From Streptomyces buecherae (GTDB taxonomy: Bacteria; Actinomycetota; Actinomycetes; Streptomycetales; Streptomycetaceae): a DNA stretch of 64,000 bases. The DNA is taken from positions 2,692,501 to 2,756,500 of the forward strand of contig NZ_CP060404.1 in assembly GCF_014295035.1 (NCBI RefSeq), in the 5' to 3' direction. The position numbers and the translations under genes are program-made. Of the stretch, positions 1 to 8,057 are shown one piece after another; positions within the stretch are counted from its first letter, which is position 1; each line of letters opens with the position of its first letter. The notes under the pieces were generated by a model. That model did not search any database and was not told where the DNA came from. It was given only the letters and a program-made list of their open reading frames with translations.

Positions 1-84
1 GTTGCGGGCCTCGTTGCTCAGCCCGTACGCGTGCGGCCTGGCCGGAGCCTCGGTCGGCGTCTCGGGGGGCGCCCCCCGGAACAT
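1..84 (-). CDS. cvnB: Roadblock/LC7-domain protein of a conservon (CvnB-like), N-terminal 28 codons only
   Basis: An ATG at 82-84 on the minus strand opens a frame that runs off the left edge. The readable start contains HAYGLSNEARN, which resembles the N-terminus of the roadblock (LC7) proteins that follow the sensor kinase in Streptomyces conservons. The start lies five nucleotides after the stop of the upstream kinase gene, so the two are probably translationally coupled. In conservons this protein works with the CvnA kinase, a DUF742 protein (CvnC) and a Ras-like GTPase (CvnD); those would lie outside the window. The identification rests on 28 residues plus context. Confidence 0.7.
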   Translation of the reverse strand, partial: MFRGAPPETPTEAPARPHAYGLSNEARN

Positions 85-89
85 TGCGG

Positions 90-3000
90 TCAACTGCGTG
101 CCTCCTCGACAGTTTCACCCTCGTCCAGCGCCCCCGCTTGGTGTTGCGTGTGCCCTTGTCGCGCGTGCCGCTGTCGCGGCTGTCGATCCTCTGGCTGCCG
201 ACCGGTCGGCGGCTGGTCAAGCCGCTCCTGGTCGTACGGCGATTGATGATGCTGCTCCTGGTCGTACGTGGGTTGGTCGGACTGCCCCTGGCCCCGGCCC
301 TCGACCTGGCCCTGGCCCTCGCCCGGCTGCGCGCGCCGGCTCTGCCCCGGTCCGCTTTCGTGCCCCGGCGCGGGGGCGTGGCTGCCGGGTCCCGGTGCGG
401 GGGTGTGGGGCGCGGGGGTGTGCGGAGTGGAGGCGTGGGCCGGCTGGTCGAGCGCCGGCGGTCCCCCGGGGCGCGGGGCGAGAGGCGGTTCCTGCGCCCG
501 GTCGGGTCGCGGCTGGTCGCCCCGCTGGTCCCACGGCGCGGGGCCGCGCTGCGCGGCCACGCGCTCCGCGATCTCCGCCTCGGCGTCCCGGCGGCCCTCC
601 CGCGCGCCCTGCTGGAACCCGCCGAGCCGCCGCCGCAACGCCTCCGCGTCGACCGTGCGCCGCTCGCCCGCCAGGGGCTTGCGCGGCGCCACCACCCGCG
701 GAGTCCGCTTGGGGAGCCCCTTGTCGGTGCGGGGCCCGTCGGCGCGCGCGGCGTCGGCGTACGCCTCGTCCGGCGCAGGGGCGCCGTCTCGGGGCTCCGT
801 GGTGTCGAGCGGGCCGCGCGCGTCCGGGCTCGCCGGACGCGGGTCCGCCGGGCGCGGGACGGGCGGGGTCCACAGGGTCCGCGCGGGCTCCGGCGGGGCA
901 TCGGGCCCGGCGTCCGGTTCCTGGCGCGCCGAGCGTTCGATGGCCCGCTCGGCCGCGGCCACCAGCGGGTCACGCCGCACCGCGGGCGCGGCGTGGGCCC
1001 CGGTCCGCGACGCGGCGCCCGCGCCTGTCGAGGACCCGGCCCCCGCGTCGGCCGGAGCGGGACCGTCCGCGGCGCCACGCGCCCTGGCCCGCAGCGGCGC
1101 GTCCGGCCACGGGTCGGACGGTTCGGCGTCGCCGCGACCGCCGGCGGGCGCCCCGTCAGAGCGCGGGCCGGGGGTTGCCGGCTGACCCTCGCGCGGACCC
1201 GGCACCAGCGGCCCACCGTTCAGCGGCTCCGCCTCGTCGGGGCCGGGACCCCACGGCTCGCCCGTCCACGGCATGGGCCGGGCCTCGCCGGGCCGGTACT
1301 GCTCGGGGTGTTCGCGGCCACCGAGCGGGGCGATCGGCTCGGAGTGCGTGTGCCGCGCCCGCCGCCGCCCCGTCGGCTGGTCCGCCGCCGACAGGTCATC
1401 GCCACGGGGCGCGGGGCCGGGCGCGGAGGCGACGCCGGACACGCGCGTGGCGGTCCCGGCGCCCGAGAAGGTCGCCCCCCGGGGCACGGCGTCCTCGTCC
1501 CCGGGGGCGGCGGGGGCGGCATGGGCAGCGGGAGCCGCGTGCGCGGCGGGGGGCGCGTGCTCGGCGCCCGGGTCGCCGCCGGCGGCGCGCGCCCCGCCGT
1601 CGTGCGCCGCCGAACCGTGCGCGGCCGAACCGTACGCGGTGGGCTCGTACGCGGTGGGCTCGTACGCGACGGAGTCGTGCGAGACCGCGTCGTGGGCCGT
1701 GCGTGAGGCGGCCGGATCGTACGCGTCGGGCTGCTCCAGGACGGCGGCCTCGGACCCGGGCGCCTGACTCGCCGGCACGGGCGCGGCGTTCGGCACGGGC
1801 GCGGCGTTCGGCACGGGCGCGGCGTTCGGTGTCGCCTCGCCGAGCTGCGCCGGCGCGTCGCCGGCGGTGCCGGTGGGGCCCGTGCGCAGGGCCACCGAGC
1901 GCACGCTTCCCGCCGCTGGCAGCGGCTGCGGGAGGATCTGCCGCGGCAGCACGACGACCGCGGTGACCCCGCCCTGCTTCTGCTCGCGCAACTGCACCCG
2001 CACCCCGTGCCGGGCCGCGAGCCGGGTGACCACGTACAGCCCGAGCCCCAACGGGTCCTCCGGCTGCGGGCCCTGGCAGTAGTCCGGGACGGGGTCGGCG
2101 AGCCGGGCGTTCAGCTCGTCGAAGCGCTCCGGCGTCATGCTGATGCCCTCGTCCTGCACGGAGAGCATCACCTCGCCGCTCTCCATCAGCCAGCCGGAGA
2201 CGTGCACCTCGGTGCCGGGCGGGGAGAACACGGTGGCGTTCTCCAGCAGCTCCGCGATCAGGTGGCTGATGCTGTCGGCCGCGAACCCGGCGACCTGCGC
2301 CTGCGGCGGCAGCGCCTGGATACGGATGCGCTGGTACCGCTCCACCTCGCTGATCGCGGCGCGCAGCACGTCAAGGAGCGGCACCGGCCCCGGGTGGTTG
2401 GACTGGCGCTCGGAACCCGCGATGACGAGCAGGTTCTCGCTGTACCGGCGTATCCCGGTGGCGAGGTGGTCGAGCGTGAAGAGGGTGTCGAGCCGCTCCG
2501 GGTCCTGCTCGCTCTCCTCCATCGTCTCGATGACGGTCAACTGCCGCTCCACCAGGCCCAGGGTGCGCAGGGCCAGGTTGACGAAGCTGCTGTGCACCCG
2601 CTCGCGGAGGCCGTCGAGCCGGGCCTGCACCTCGTCCTTGAGCCGGCGCAGTTCCTCGCACTCCTGCCGGATCTCGGCGATCTGCGCCGCGAGGTGCTGG
2701 CGCTCCTCGATCAGGTGCCCGCGCTCGGCGGCGAGCTTGGCGACCCGGGCGCGTTGGCTGCCCAGGTTCTCGTGGAGCTGGTTGACGGACTGTGCGAGCC
2801 CGGCGAACTCGTCCCCACGGGCCGCGTCCCGACGCCTGAGGGCCACCGGTTCCGCGCCGGTCGGGTCCTCGACCAGCCGCCGGGCTCCGGCGCGCAGCGC
2901 GACGAGCGGACGCGTCACCGAACGGGTCGTGCGCACGCTCACGGCGATCGCGAGCAGCAGACACCCGAGCAGCAACGCGGCCCGCAGCTCCAACGCGGTG

Positions 3001-3938
3001 ATCTCGTCGTCGCGCGTGCGCTCCGCGCGCGTCAGCCCGTCAGCGGCCAGCGCGGTCTCGACGCCACGCAGCCGGTCGATACGGGCGGTGAGCGCGGCGT
3101 CGACCCGCTCCCGGTCGAGCGCGAGGTCGGCGGGGGACAGGCGGGGGGCGTCGGTGAGCTGGGCGAGATAGCGCGCGGCCGCGGCGACGTCGTGGCCGGT
3201 GGCGGCGCGCTCCGCGCGCTCGCGGGCGGGTCTCGGCGCGAGCTGGGCGAAGTCGGCGAGCGCCGCCTCCTCGCGCAGTCGGGTGCGCTGCGCCGCGGCG
3301 GTGAGGTCCGGTTGGCGCCCGCCGGAGGCCAGGGCCCCGAGCAACAGCGCCCGACTGCCGGACGCCTGTTCCACGGCGCGGCCGAGCGGGCCGAGGGAGC
3401 TGGGTTCGGCCACGCCGGCGGCGCGGTGCAGGGCCCGCACCGCGCCGGTGTACGCGTCGAAGGTCTCGACGGCCGAACCGGGCCCCGACAGCGCCCGCTG
3501 CCGGACCTTCGGCAGCCCGCCGAGCCGCTTGGTGGCGTCGGCGAAGGTCACGGAGGCGTCGTTCGCGCTGTCGCGCAGCTCCCCGATCTGCCGGTCCACC
3601 CGGGCGCGCACGGCCTTCGTCGCGCCCCCGCCGAGGGCGGCGGAGCGCCCGGTCGCCACGTGCTCCGTCATCGCGTCGCGTTCGTCGGCCAGTGAGTGGG
3701 CGAGGGAGACGGCCGCCACGGCGGCCTCGGCGCGATCGACGCGGCGCTGGGCGTCCTGGACGTCATGGGTCGCCGTGACGAGGACGGGGGCTCCGGCCGC
3801 GATCACCGCGGCGGCGACCACGGTCACGGACACGACGAGTCGGTTACGCACCCGTGCCCGATGCTCCGGCACAGGATTGCGCTCGCCTGGACTGCCCTTG
3901 CTGCCCCGAAGCCGTCTCTTCCGCACCGGTGCCCACAT
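90..3938 (-). CDS. cvnA: Nitrate/nitrite-sensor-type histidine kinase of a conservon (CvnA-like)
   Basis: Predicted membrane sensor kinase of 1282 residues. One membrane helix lies near residues 33-56, an extracellular helical sensor of NIT type at about 60-310, a second helix at 315-337, a HAMP region to about 395, then a coiled coil and the kinase core at about 448-668. The ATP-binding boxes are visible: ELLENA (N box), QDEGIS (G1) and LGLGLY (G2). About 610 C-terminal residues are Pro/Ala/Gly-rich, probably disordered, with tandem repeats, far longer than the catalytic core needs. The start at 3938 is preferred because the frame upstream lacks domain sequence and GAGAG lies just before this ATG; the frame itself stays open to 4397. 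It heads a conservon whose next gene starts 5 nt after its stop. Confidence 0.85.
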   Translation of the reverse strand: MWAPVRKRRLRGSKGSPGERNPVPEHRARVRNRLVVSVTVVAAAVIAAGAPVLVTATHDVQDAQRRVDRAEAAVAAVSLAHSLADERDAMTEHVATGRSAALGGGATKAVRARVDRQIGELRDSANDASVTFADATKRLGGLPKVRQRALSGPGSAVETFDAYTGAVRALHRAAGVAEPSSLGPLGRAVEQASGSRALLLGALASGGRQPDLTAAAQRTRLREEAALADFAQLAPRPARERAERAATGHDVAAAARYLAQLTDAPRLSPADLALDRERVDAALTARIDRLRGVETALAADGLTRAERTRDDEITALELRAALLLGCLLLAIAVSVRTTRSVTRPLVALRAGARRLVEDPTGAEPVALRRRDAARGDEFAGLAQSVNQLHENLGSQRARVAKLAAERGHLIEERQHLAAQIAEIRQECEELRRLKDEVQARLDGLRERVHSSFVNLALRTLGLVERQLTVIETMEESEQDPERLDTLFTLDHLATGIRRYSENLLVIAGSERQSNHPGPVPLLDVLRAAISEVERYQRIRIQALPPQAQVAGFAADSISHLIAELLENATVFSPPGTEVHVSGWLMESGEVMLSVQDEGISMTPERFDELNARLADPVPDYCQGPQPEDPLGLGLYVVTRLAARHGVRVQLREQKQGGVTAVVVLPRQILPQPLPAAGSVRSVALRTGPTGTAGDAPAQLGEATPNAAPVPNAAPVPNAAPVPASQAPGSEAAVLEQPDAYDPAASRTAHDAVSHDSVAYEPTAYEPTAYGSAAHGSAAHDGGARAAGGDPGAEHAPPAAHAAPAAHAAPAAPGDEDAVPRGATFSGAGTATRVSGVASAPGPAPRGDDLSAADQPTGRRRARHTHSEPIAPLGGREHPEQYRPGEARPMPWTGEPWGPGPDEAEPLNGGPLVPGPREGQPATPGPRSDGAPAGGRGDAEPSDPWPDAPLRARARGAADGPAPADAGAGSSTGAGAASRTGAHAAPAVRRDPLVAAAERAIERSARQEPDAGPDAPPEPARTLWTPPVPRPADPRPASPDARGPLDTTEPRDGAPAPDEAYADAARADGPRTDKGLPKRTPRVVAPRKPLAGERRTVDAEALRRRLGGFQQGAREGRRDAEAEIAERVAAQRGPAPWDQRGDQPRPDRAQEPPLAPRPGGPPALDQPAHASTPHTPAPHTPAPGPGSHAPAPGHESGPGQSRRAQPGEGQGQVEGRGQGQSDQPTYDQEQHHQSPYDQERLDQPPTGRQPEDRQPRQRHARQGHTQHQAGALDEGETVEEARS
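1774..1827 (-). repeat. Three 18-bp tandem repeats inside the cvnA tail
   Basis: Three identical 18-bp units encode VPNAAP-type hexapeptides in the disordered C-terminal tail of the CvnA-like kinase. A second repetitive stretch at about 1610-1690 encodes YEPTA/YGSA-type repeats. The period is a multiple of three, so the reading frame survives copy-number changes. Confidence 0.85.
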
Positions 3939-4326
3939 TCTTCTCTCGCCCGACCCGCCGTGGTTCCAGGAGGTGACGACAGCTCCGCAGTTGCTCTGGG
4001 ACCGTGCGCTCGACCGTGTGACCTCACGCTCGTACCCACTCCTGGTACGGAAACCGACCTTTCCAGTACCGCCGTGCGGCGGGCACGCATCGACAGCCCG
4101 GCCACTCGAACGAGTGAACATCAATCGGAAGTTGGCCATCAACTTGCACCACGGTCCGCACACGCGCGCTGACTCGACCAAGTGGAAAACACCACGGTGT
4201 CCTGACAGGATGCCCGCCCGCAGCCCTTCGGGGGCCGGTTCCGCGCGAATTAACCTCACCGAAACCCGCGGGAGGCCCTTGGTATGGGCCAATATCCGAA
4301 CCGCTTTCGCCTCTCGGTAGGAGCGG
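3939..4326. promoter_or_regulatory. Divergent intergenic region between cvnA and the PP2C-like gene
   Basis: About 390 bp with no convincing gene on either strand. It must hold the promoters for the conservon (minus) and for the phosphatase gene (plus). It is less GC-rich than its flanks around 4100-4200. I see no clear operator palindrome and do not assign -10/-35 boxes. Confidence 0.5.
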
Positions 4327-5196
4327 GTGACGGTCCGGCAGACTTGCGCCATGCGTCTCGACCTGGCCACCGTTCCCGGGGATCCCCAACGCCCCAACGA
4401 GGACTACGCGTCCATAGCTCTCCCAGCGTCCGGGCAGGGTGGAGCGCTGGTGCTCCTCGACGGCGTCACACCACCGCCGTACCCGTACGGGTGCAGCCAC
4501 TCGGTCCCCTGGTTCACCGCCCGACTCGGCGGCGCCCTGCTCGAACTGTCCGGTTCGCGGCGGGATATGCCCCTCGCCGACTGCCTGGCGGCGGCGATTA
4601 CCCGTACCGCCGACGCCCATCGCGGCACGTGTGACCTTTCTCATGTTCGTACGCCCCAGGCAACCGTGGTCGTCGTCCGCTGGGACGCCGACCGCGTGGA
4701 GCATCTGGTGCTCTCCGACTCCTCCCTGCTGATCGAGGCGCCCGACGGCATGGTGACGCCGGTGCTCGACTCCCGGCTCGACGAGCTGCCGCACCGCGTG
4801 CGCGCCCTCGGCGCCGCCGCCCGGGCGCTCCCGCGCGGCTCGGCCGAGCGTCGCGCGGCGGGCGCCGAGTACGGGCGGGCCGTGGAGGCCCTGCGCAACG
4901 CCGAGGGGGGCTTCTTCACCGCCGCCGCCGACCCCGACGTCGCCCGCCGGGCCGTCACCGGCACCACCCCGCGCGCCGAGGTCCGGGCCCTCGCGGCGCT
5001 CAGCGACGGGGCCACGCGCTGGGTCGAGATCTTCCGCGAGGGCGACTGGACGGAGAGCTTCGCCCTGCTCCGCAAGGAGGGCACGCAGGCCCTGCTCGAC
5101 CGGGTACGGGCCGCGGAGGACGCCGACCCGGACGGCGTCACCTTCCCCCGCGGCAAGCACCACGACGACGCGACGGCGATCTACGCCGAGCTGTGA
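4327..5196 (+). CDS. PP2C-like protein phosphatase domain protein
   Basis: A 289-residue cytoplasmic protein with PP2C-type metal-binding acidic motifs: RPNEDYAS near the N-terminus, LLDGVT, LSDSS in the middle and the C-terminal HHDDATAIYAEL. PP2C enzymes remove phosphate from Ser/Thr using two metal ions; here some motifs are divergent, so substrate and activity are uncertain. There is no signal peptide or membrane helix. A GTG start at 4327 has AGGAG only 3 nt upstream. An ATG at 4351 (protein starting MRLDLATVPGD) is an alternative that matches the usual start of such proteins. It stands alone, divergent from the conservon kinase and convergent with the marR gene. Confidence 0.75.
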   Translation: MTVRQTCAMRLDLATVPGDPQRPNEDYASIALPASGQGGALVLLDGVTPPPYPYGCSHSVPWFTARLGGALLELSGSRRDMPLADCLAAAITRTADAHRGTCDLSHVRTPQATVVVVRWDADRVEHLVLSDSSLLIEAPDGMVTPVLDSRLDELPHRVRALGAAARALPRGSAERRAAGAEYGRAVEALRNAEGGFFTAAADPDVARRAVTGTTPRAEVRALAALSDGATRWVEIFREGDWTESFALLRKEGTQALLDRVRAAEDADPDGVTFPRGKHHDDATAIYAEL

Positions 5197-5256
5197 CCGG
5201 GCGCCCCACGGTCCCCCGCTGGGCCCCACCGGGCGAACTCGGAGGCGACGTGGAGG

Positions 5257-5305
5257 CCGTCGGCCCGTGAGGGCGGGCGGAGACCGTCGGCCCGTGAGGG
5301 CGGGC
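5257..5305. repeat. 22-bp direct repeat between convergent genes
   Basis: A 22-bp sequence beginning CCGTCGGCCCGTGAGGGCGG occurs at 5257-5278 and again at 5284-5305, 27 bp apart, between the convergent phosphatase and marR genes. It overlaps no recognisable gene. Confidence 0.8.
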
Positions 5306-5430
5306 CCGGGGGCCGGGCTCCGACGCGGAGTGGCCGGGGCCCCGTGGCGACGGGAGCGGCGGGGGTCGACGGTGAACGGCGCGCGCCGGCCCGGCCGCAC
5401 GCCGCGCGTGCCCCGCCGAGCGGCCCTCGC

Positions 5431-5979
5431 CTACCGCTCGGACGTGGTGGACTCGTGGCCCGACTCCGTGGGCGACTCCAGCCCCGGCGCGGCCGGCTCC
5501 GTCTCGTGGCCGGCGTTGAGGCGGTGCAGCAGCCGGGCCAGCTCGGCCACCTCCGCGCGGTCCCAGCCCTCCAGGCGCTGGGCGTAGCGGGCGCGCAGGC
5601 CGCCGCGCACCCGGGTGAACCTGGCCCTCCCCTCCTCCGTCAGATGGACCAACCACGCCCGCCCGTCGTCCGGGTCGGGGGCCCGGCCGATGAGACCGAG
5701 CCGCTCCAGCGCGCGCAGTTGGCGGCTCATGGTCGCCTTGCCGACGCCGAAGTACGCGGCCAGGTCCGTGGCCCGCATCTGCCCCGCCTCACCCAGCCGG
5801 GCCAACAGTCCGTACGCGGCGGGCTCCAGGTCGGGATGCACCTCCCGCGCCAGCTCGCCCAGGTTCGCGCGAGCCCGCCGGAGAAAGACCGACAACTCAC
5901 GCTCAAGAGCCAGAAAGGCGCCGTCGACCCCCGCTCGACCCTCGCCGTCGCCAGCTCCCCCGACCCCGGTGTTGTGCAC
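5431..5979 (-). CDS. MarR-family transcriptional regulator
   Basis: A 182-residue winged-helix regulator. The DNA-binding part (about 55-115) contains AAYGLLARLGEAGQ, then a helix-turn-helix with FGVGKATMSRQLRALERLGL and the wing DDGRAWLVHLTEEG. MarR proteins bind as dimers to palindromes and commonly repress their own promoter or a divergent gene. The GTG at 5979 is chosen because GGAGAGG lies 7 nt upstream; the frame is open to 6105 but without domain sequence there. It is divergent from the GH25 lysozyme gene, with a perfect 15-bp inverted repeat 38 nt upstream of the start. The ligand and target are unknown. Confidence 0.85.
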   Translation of the reverse strand: MHNTGVGGAGDGEGRAGVDGAFLALERELSVFLRRARANLGELAREVHPDLEPAAYGLLARLGEAGQMRATDLAAYFGVGKATMSRQLRALERLGLIGRAPDPDDGRAWLVHLTEEGRARFTRVRGGLRARYAQRLEGWDRAEVAELARLLHRLNAGHETEPAAPGLESPTESGHESTTSER

Positions 5980-6016
5980 GTCAGCGCCTCTCCGGCTTTT
6001 CAGCACGTGAAAGTCT

Positions 6017-6031
6017 CGTCGCGCCGCGACG
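6017..6031. promoter_or_regulatory. Inverted repeat, candidate MarR operator
   Basis: CGTCGCG-C-CGCGACG, a perfect 7-1-7 palindrome, lies between the divergent marR and lysozyme genes, just upstream of the marR start. Autoregulation is inferred from position only. Confidence 0.45.
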
Positions 6032-6128
6032 CGTTGTCGCAGCTCCGCCAGTATTTTGCAGGAATACACCGCGACTCCACCCGGGACCTCTTCCCATTCC
6101 CCCATCTACGCCCGTAGAGTGGGAGCAT

Positions 6129-6153
6129 GACATGGTCATTACAAAGCCATGTC
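6129..6153. promoter_or_regulatory. Inverted repeat upstream of the lysozyme gene
   Basis: GACATGG and CCATGTC form perfect 7-bp arms separated by 11 bp, 36 nt upstream of the lysozyme start codon. It could be a dimeric regulator site or a 5'-UTR hairpin that presents the ribosome binding site. Confidence 0.45.
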
Positions 6154-6188
6154 GCGTATCCCCCACCGAGGCCATCGGAGGCATACCC

Positions 6189-7031
6189 ATGCCCACGCAC
6201 AGACCCGGTTCCCCCCGCCGCTCCCTCACCGCAGTGGTCGGGTTTCTCGCAACGTTCCTCGCCATGACGTTGGCGTTCACGCTGCCCGGTGCGGCTTCCG
6301 CTGACGACCAGCCCATTCCCCACCCGGAGAAGGACTGGATGGGCTCCACCATCCTGGAGCGGGAGGGTGGCAACCCCGACAATCAGCCCCCCTCCTCGCG
6401 CGCCGCCTCCGTCGAGGGCGTCGACGTCAGTAGCCATCAGGGCAGCGTCAACTGGTCCTCGCTGTGGAACAGCGGAGTGCGCTGGACGTACGTCAAGGCC
6501 ACCGAGGGCATGACGTACGAGAACCCGGACTTCGCCCAGCAGTACAACGGCTCCTACAACGTTGGCATGATCCGTGGTGCCTACCACTTCGCGCTGCCCA
6601 ACGTCTCCAGCGGTGCCCAGCAGGCGAACTACTTCGCCAGCAATGGCGGGGGCTGGTCGCGCGACGGCAAGACGCTTCCGGGCGCCCTCGACCTGGAATA
6701 CAACCCGTATGGCGCCACGTGTTACGGGCTGAGTCAGAGCGCGATGGTCAACTGGGTGCGGGACTTCTTCAACACCTACAAGGCACGCACTGGTCGCGAC
6801 GCCGTCATCTACACGTCCACCAGTTGGTGGAAGACCTGCACGGGCAATTACGCGGGCTTCGGCAACACCAATCCCCTGTGGGTTCCGCGTTATGGCTCGT
6901 CGGTGGGCGAACTTCCCGCCGGATGGGGCTTCCACACCATGTGGCAGTACACCTCATCGGGGCCGATCGTCGGCGACCACAATCGCTTCAACGGCGCCTA
7001 CGACCGCCTCAAGGCGCTTGCCAACGGCTGA
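6189..7031 (+). CDS. Secreted GH25 lysozyme (N-acetylmuramidase)
   Basis: A 280-residue secreted enzyme. Residues 1-39 form a signal peptide (arginine-rich start, hydrophobic core, ASA cleavage site before DDQ). The rest is a glycoside hydrolase family 25 barrel: VDVSSHQG carries the first catalytic-site Asp, ALDLEYN the Asp-x-Glu pair, and MWQYTSSG the C-terminal barrel motif. The family cleaves the beta-1,4 bond between N-acetylmuramic acid and N-acetylglucosamine in peptidoglycan. The ATG at 6189 is chosen because GGAGG lies 7 nt before it and the signal peptide begins there. Monocistronic, ending before a strong hairpin at 7168-7204. No cell-wall-binding repeats are present. Confidence 0.93.
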   Translation: MPTHRPGSPRRSLTAVVGFLATFLAMTLAFTLPGAASADDQPIPHPEKDWMGSTILEREGGNPDNQPPSSRAASVEGVDVSSHQGSVNWSSLWNSGVRWTYVKATEGMTYENPDFAQQYNGSYNVGMIRGAYHFALPNVSSGAQQANYFASNGGGWSRDGKTLPGALDLEYNPYGATCYGLSQSAMVNWVRDFFNTYKARTGRDAVIYTSTSWWKTCTGNYAGFGNTNPLWVPRYGSSVGELPAGWGFHTMWQYTSSGPIVGDHNRFNGAYDRLKALANG

Positions 7032-7167
7032 CCGATCTCGCCGACATACCGGCGGCATATTCGGAACGCTGTTATGCGACCCCCGTCGCAGCGTTCTTCC
7101 GTGATTACGTGAGATCACTTTCGAACGCCTCGCCCGGTGTTCGTGAGTGAGCCGCGGTCCCGGCACC

Positions 7168-7204
7168 GTGCGGCCCCTCTCGCCCTCCGCGAGAGGGGCC
7201 GCAC
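7168..7204. terminator. Terminator downstream of the lysozyme gene
   Basis: A perfect 15-bp stem (7168-7182 with 7190-7204) with a 7-nt loop lies 137 nt after the lysozyme stop. There is no strict U-tract, as usual in high-GC actinobacteria. Apart from this hairpin and the tetR operator at 7286-7301, the 365-bp gap 7032-7396 shows nothing else. Confidence 0.8.
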
Positions 7205-7285
7205 CGCCTCCGCGCCCCCGCCTCGACTCCCTCGGCTCCCCGCGCTCTCTCTGACCCCATGTCAGTGGGCTCCACTACAGCCATA

Positions 7286-7301
7286 CGGACAGGTCTGTCT
7301 G
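7286..7301. promoter_or_regulatory. TetR operator (autoregulatory site)
   Basis: CGGACAG-GT-CTGTCTG, a 7-2-7 palindrome with one mismatch, lies about 95 bp before the tetR start. Two perfect versions of the same palindrome occur at 12482-12497 and 12513-12528 in front of the quinone reductase gene, which links the regulator to both promoters. Confidence 0.75.
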
Positions 7302-7396
7302 TATCCTGAAGAGCGTTGGCGTAGGCTCCGGGCGCGCACCTGACGCGGCACCGAGCCGGCGCCCGAACCAGGCACCCACCTCTTGGAGCGTGACGC

Positions 7397-7981
7397 ATGG
7401 CTGACAAGCGGTCTCCCGCTCGGAGTCGGATTCTGGATACCGCGACGGAGTTGTTCAACGCCCACGGCGTGCGTGGCGTCGGCGTGGACCGCATCATCGC
7501 CGAATCCGGCGTCGCCAAGGCGACTCTCTACTCTCACTTCCGCTCCAAGGACGATCTCGTCATCGCGTACCTCCACGGCGCCGACGGGCTCTGGCGCGGT
7601 GCCCTGCGGGAGGCCGCGACCAACGCCGGTTCCGACCCCCGCGAGCAGATGCTCGGGCTGTTCGACGCGCTGCGCACCGCGACCATCTGCGACGGCTTCC
7701 GTGGCTGCGCCTTCATCAACACCGCGAGCGAGACGGAGCCCGGCACCGCCCCGCACGCCACCAGCGTCGAACACAAGCAAGCCGTGCGCGCCTGGCTGAG
7801 GGAGCTCACCGTCGCCGCCGGCGCCGACGACCCGGTCCTGTTGGCCCAGCAGCTCAGCGTGTTGATAGACGGCGTCATGTCGGCCGCGGCCCTGGAGCCG
7901 ACGCCGGAGTTCACGGAGGCCGCGCGCGCGGCGGCCCGCACCCTCATCTCCGTGGCCTGCCCGGACCCCGCCATGGCGTGA
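7397..7981 (+). CDS. TetR/AcrR-family transcriptional regulator
   Basis: A 194-residue repressor. Residues 8-55 are a TetR helix-turn-helix (RILDTATELFNAHGVRG, then ESGVAKATLYSHFRSKDDLV); the helical C-terminal domain would bind the inducer, with a cysteine pair CDGFRGC near residue 100 that might sense electrophiles or redox state (inference). GAGCG-type Shine-Dalgarno spacing supports the ATG at 7397. Its palindromic operator is present upstream of itself and twice upstream of the flavodoxin-fold reductase gene at 12406, so it probably represses both. Convergent with the MMPL gene. Confidence 0.88.
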   Translation: MADKRSPARSRILDTATELFNAHGVRGVGVDRIIAESGVAKATLYSHFRSKDDLVIAYLHGADGLWRGALREAATNAGSDPREQMLGLFDALRTATICDGFRGCAFINTASETEPGTAPHATSVEHKQAVRAWLRELTVAAGADDPVLLAQQLSVLIDGVMSAAALEPTPEFTEAARAAARTLISVACPDPAMA

Positions 7982-8057
7982 GGACCCTTCTCGGCCAGCT
8001 CTTCGCCCCACCGCGATGACCTCGACCGGGCAGCGCGGGCGGGTGTCGGCGGGCTCG

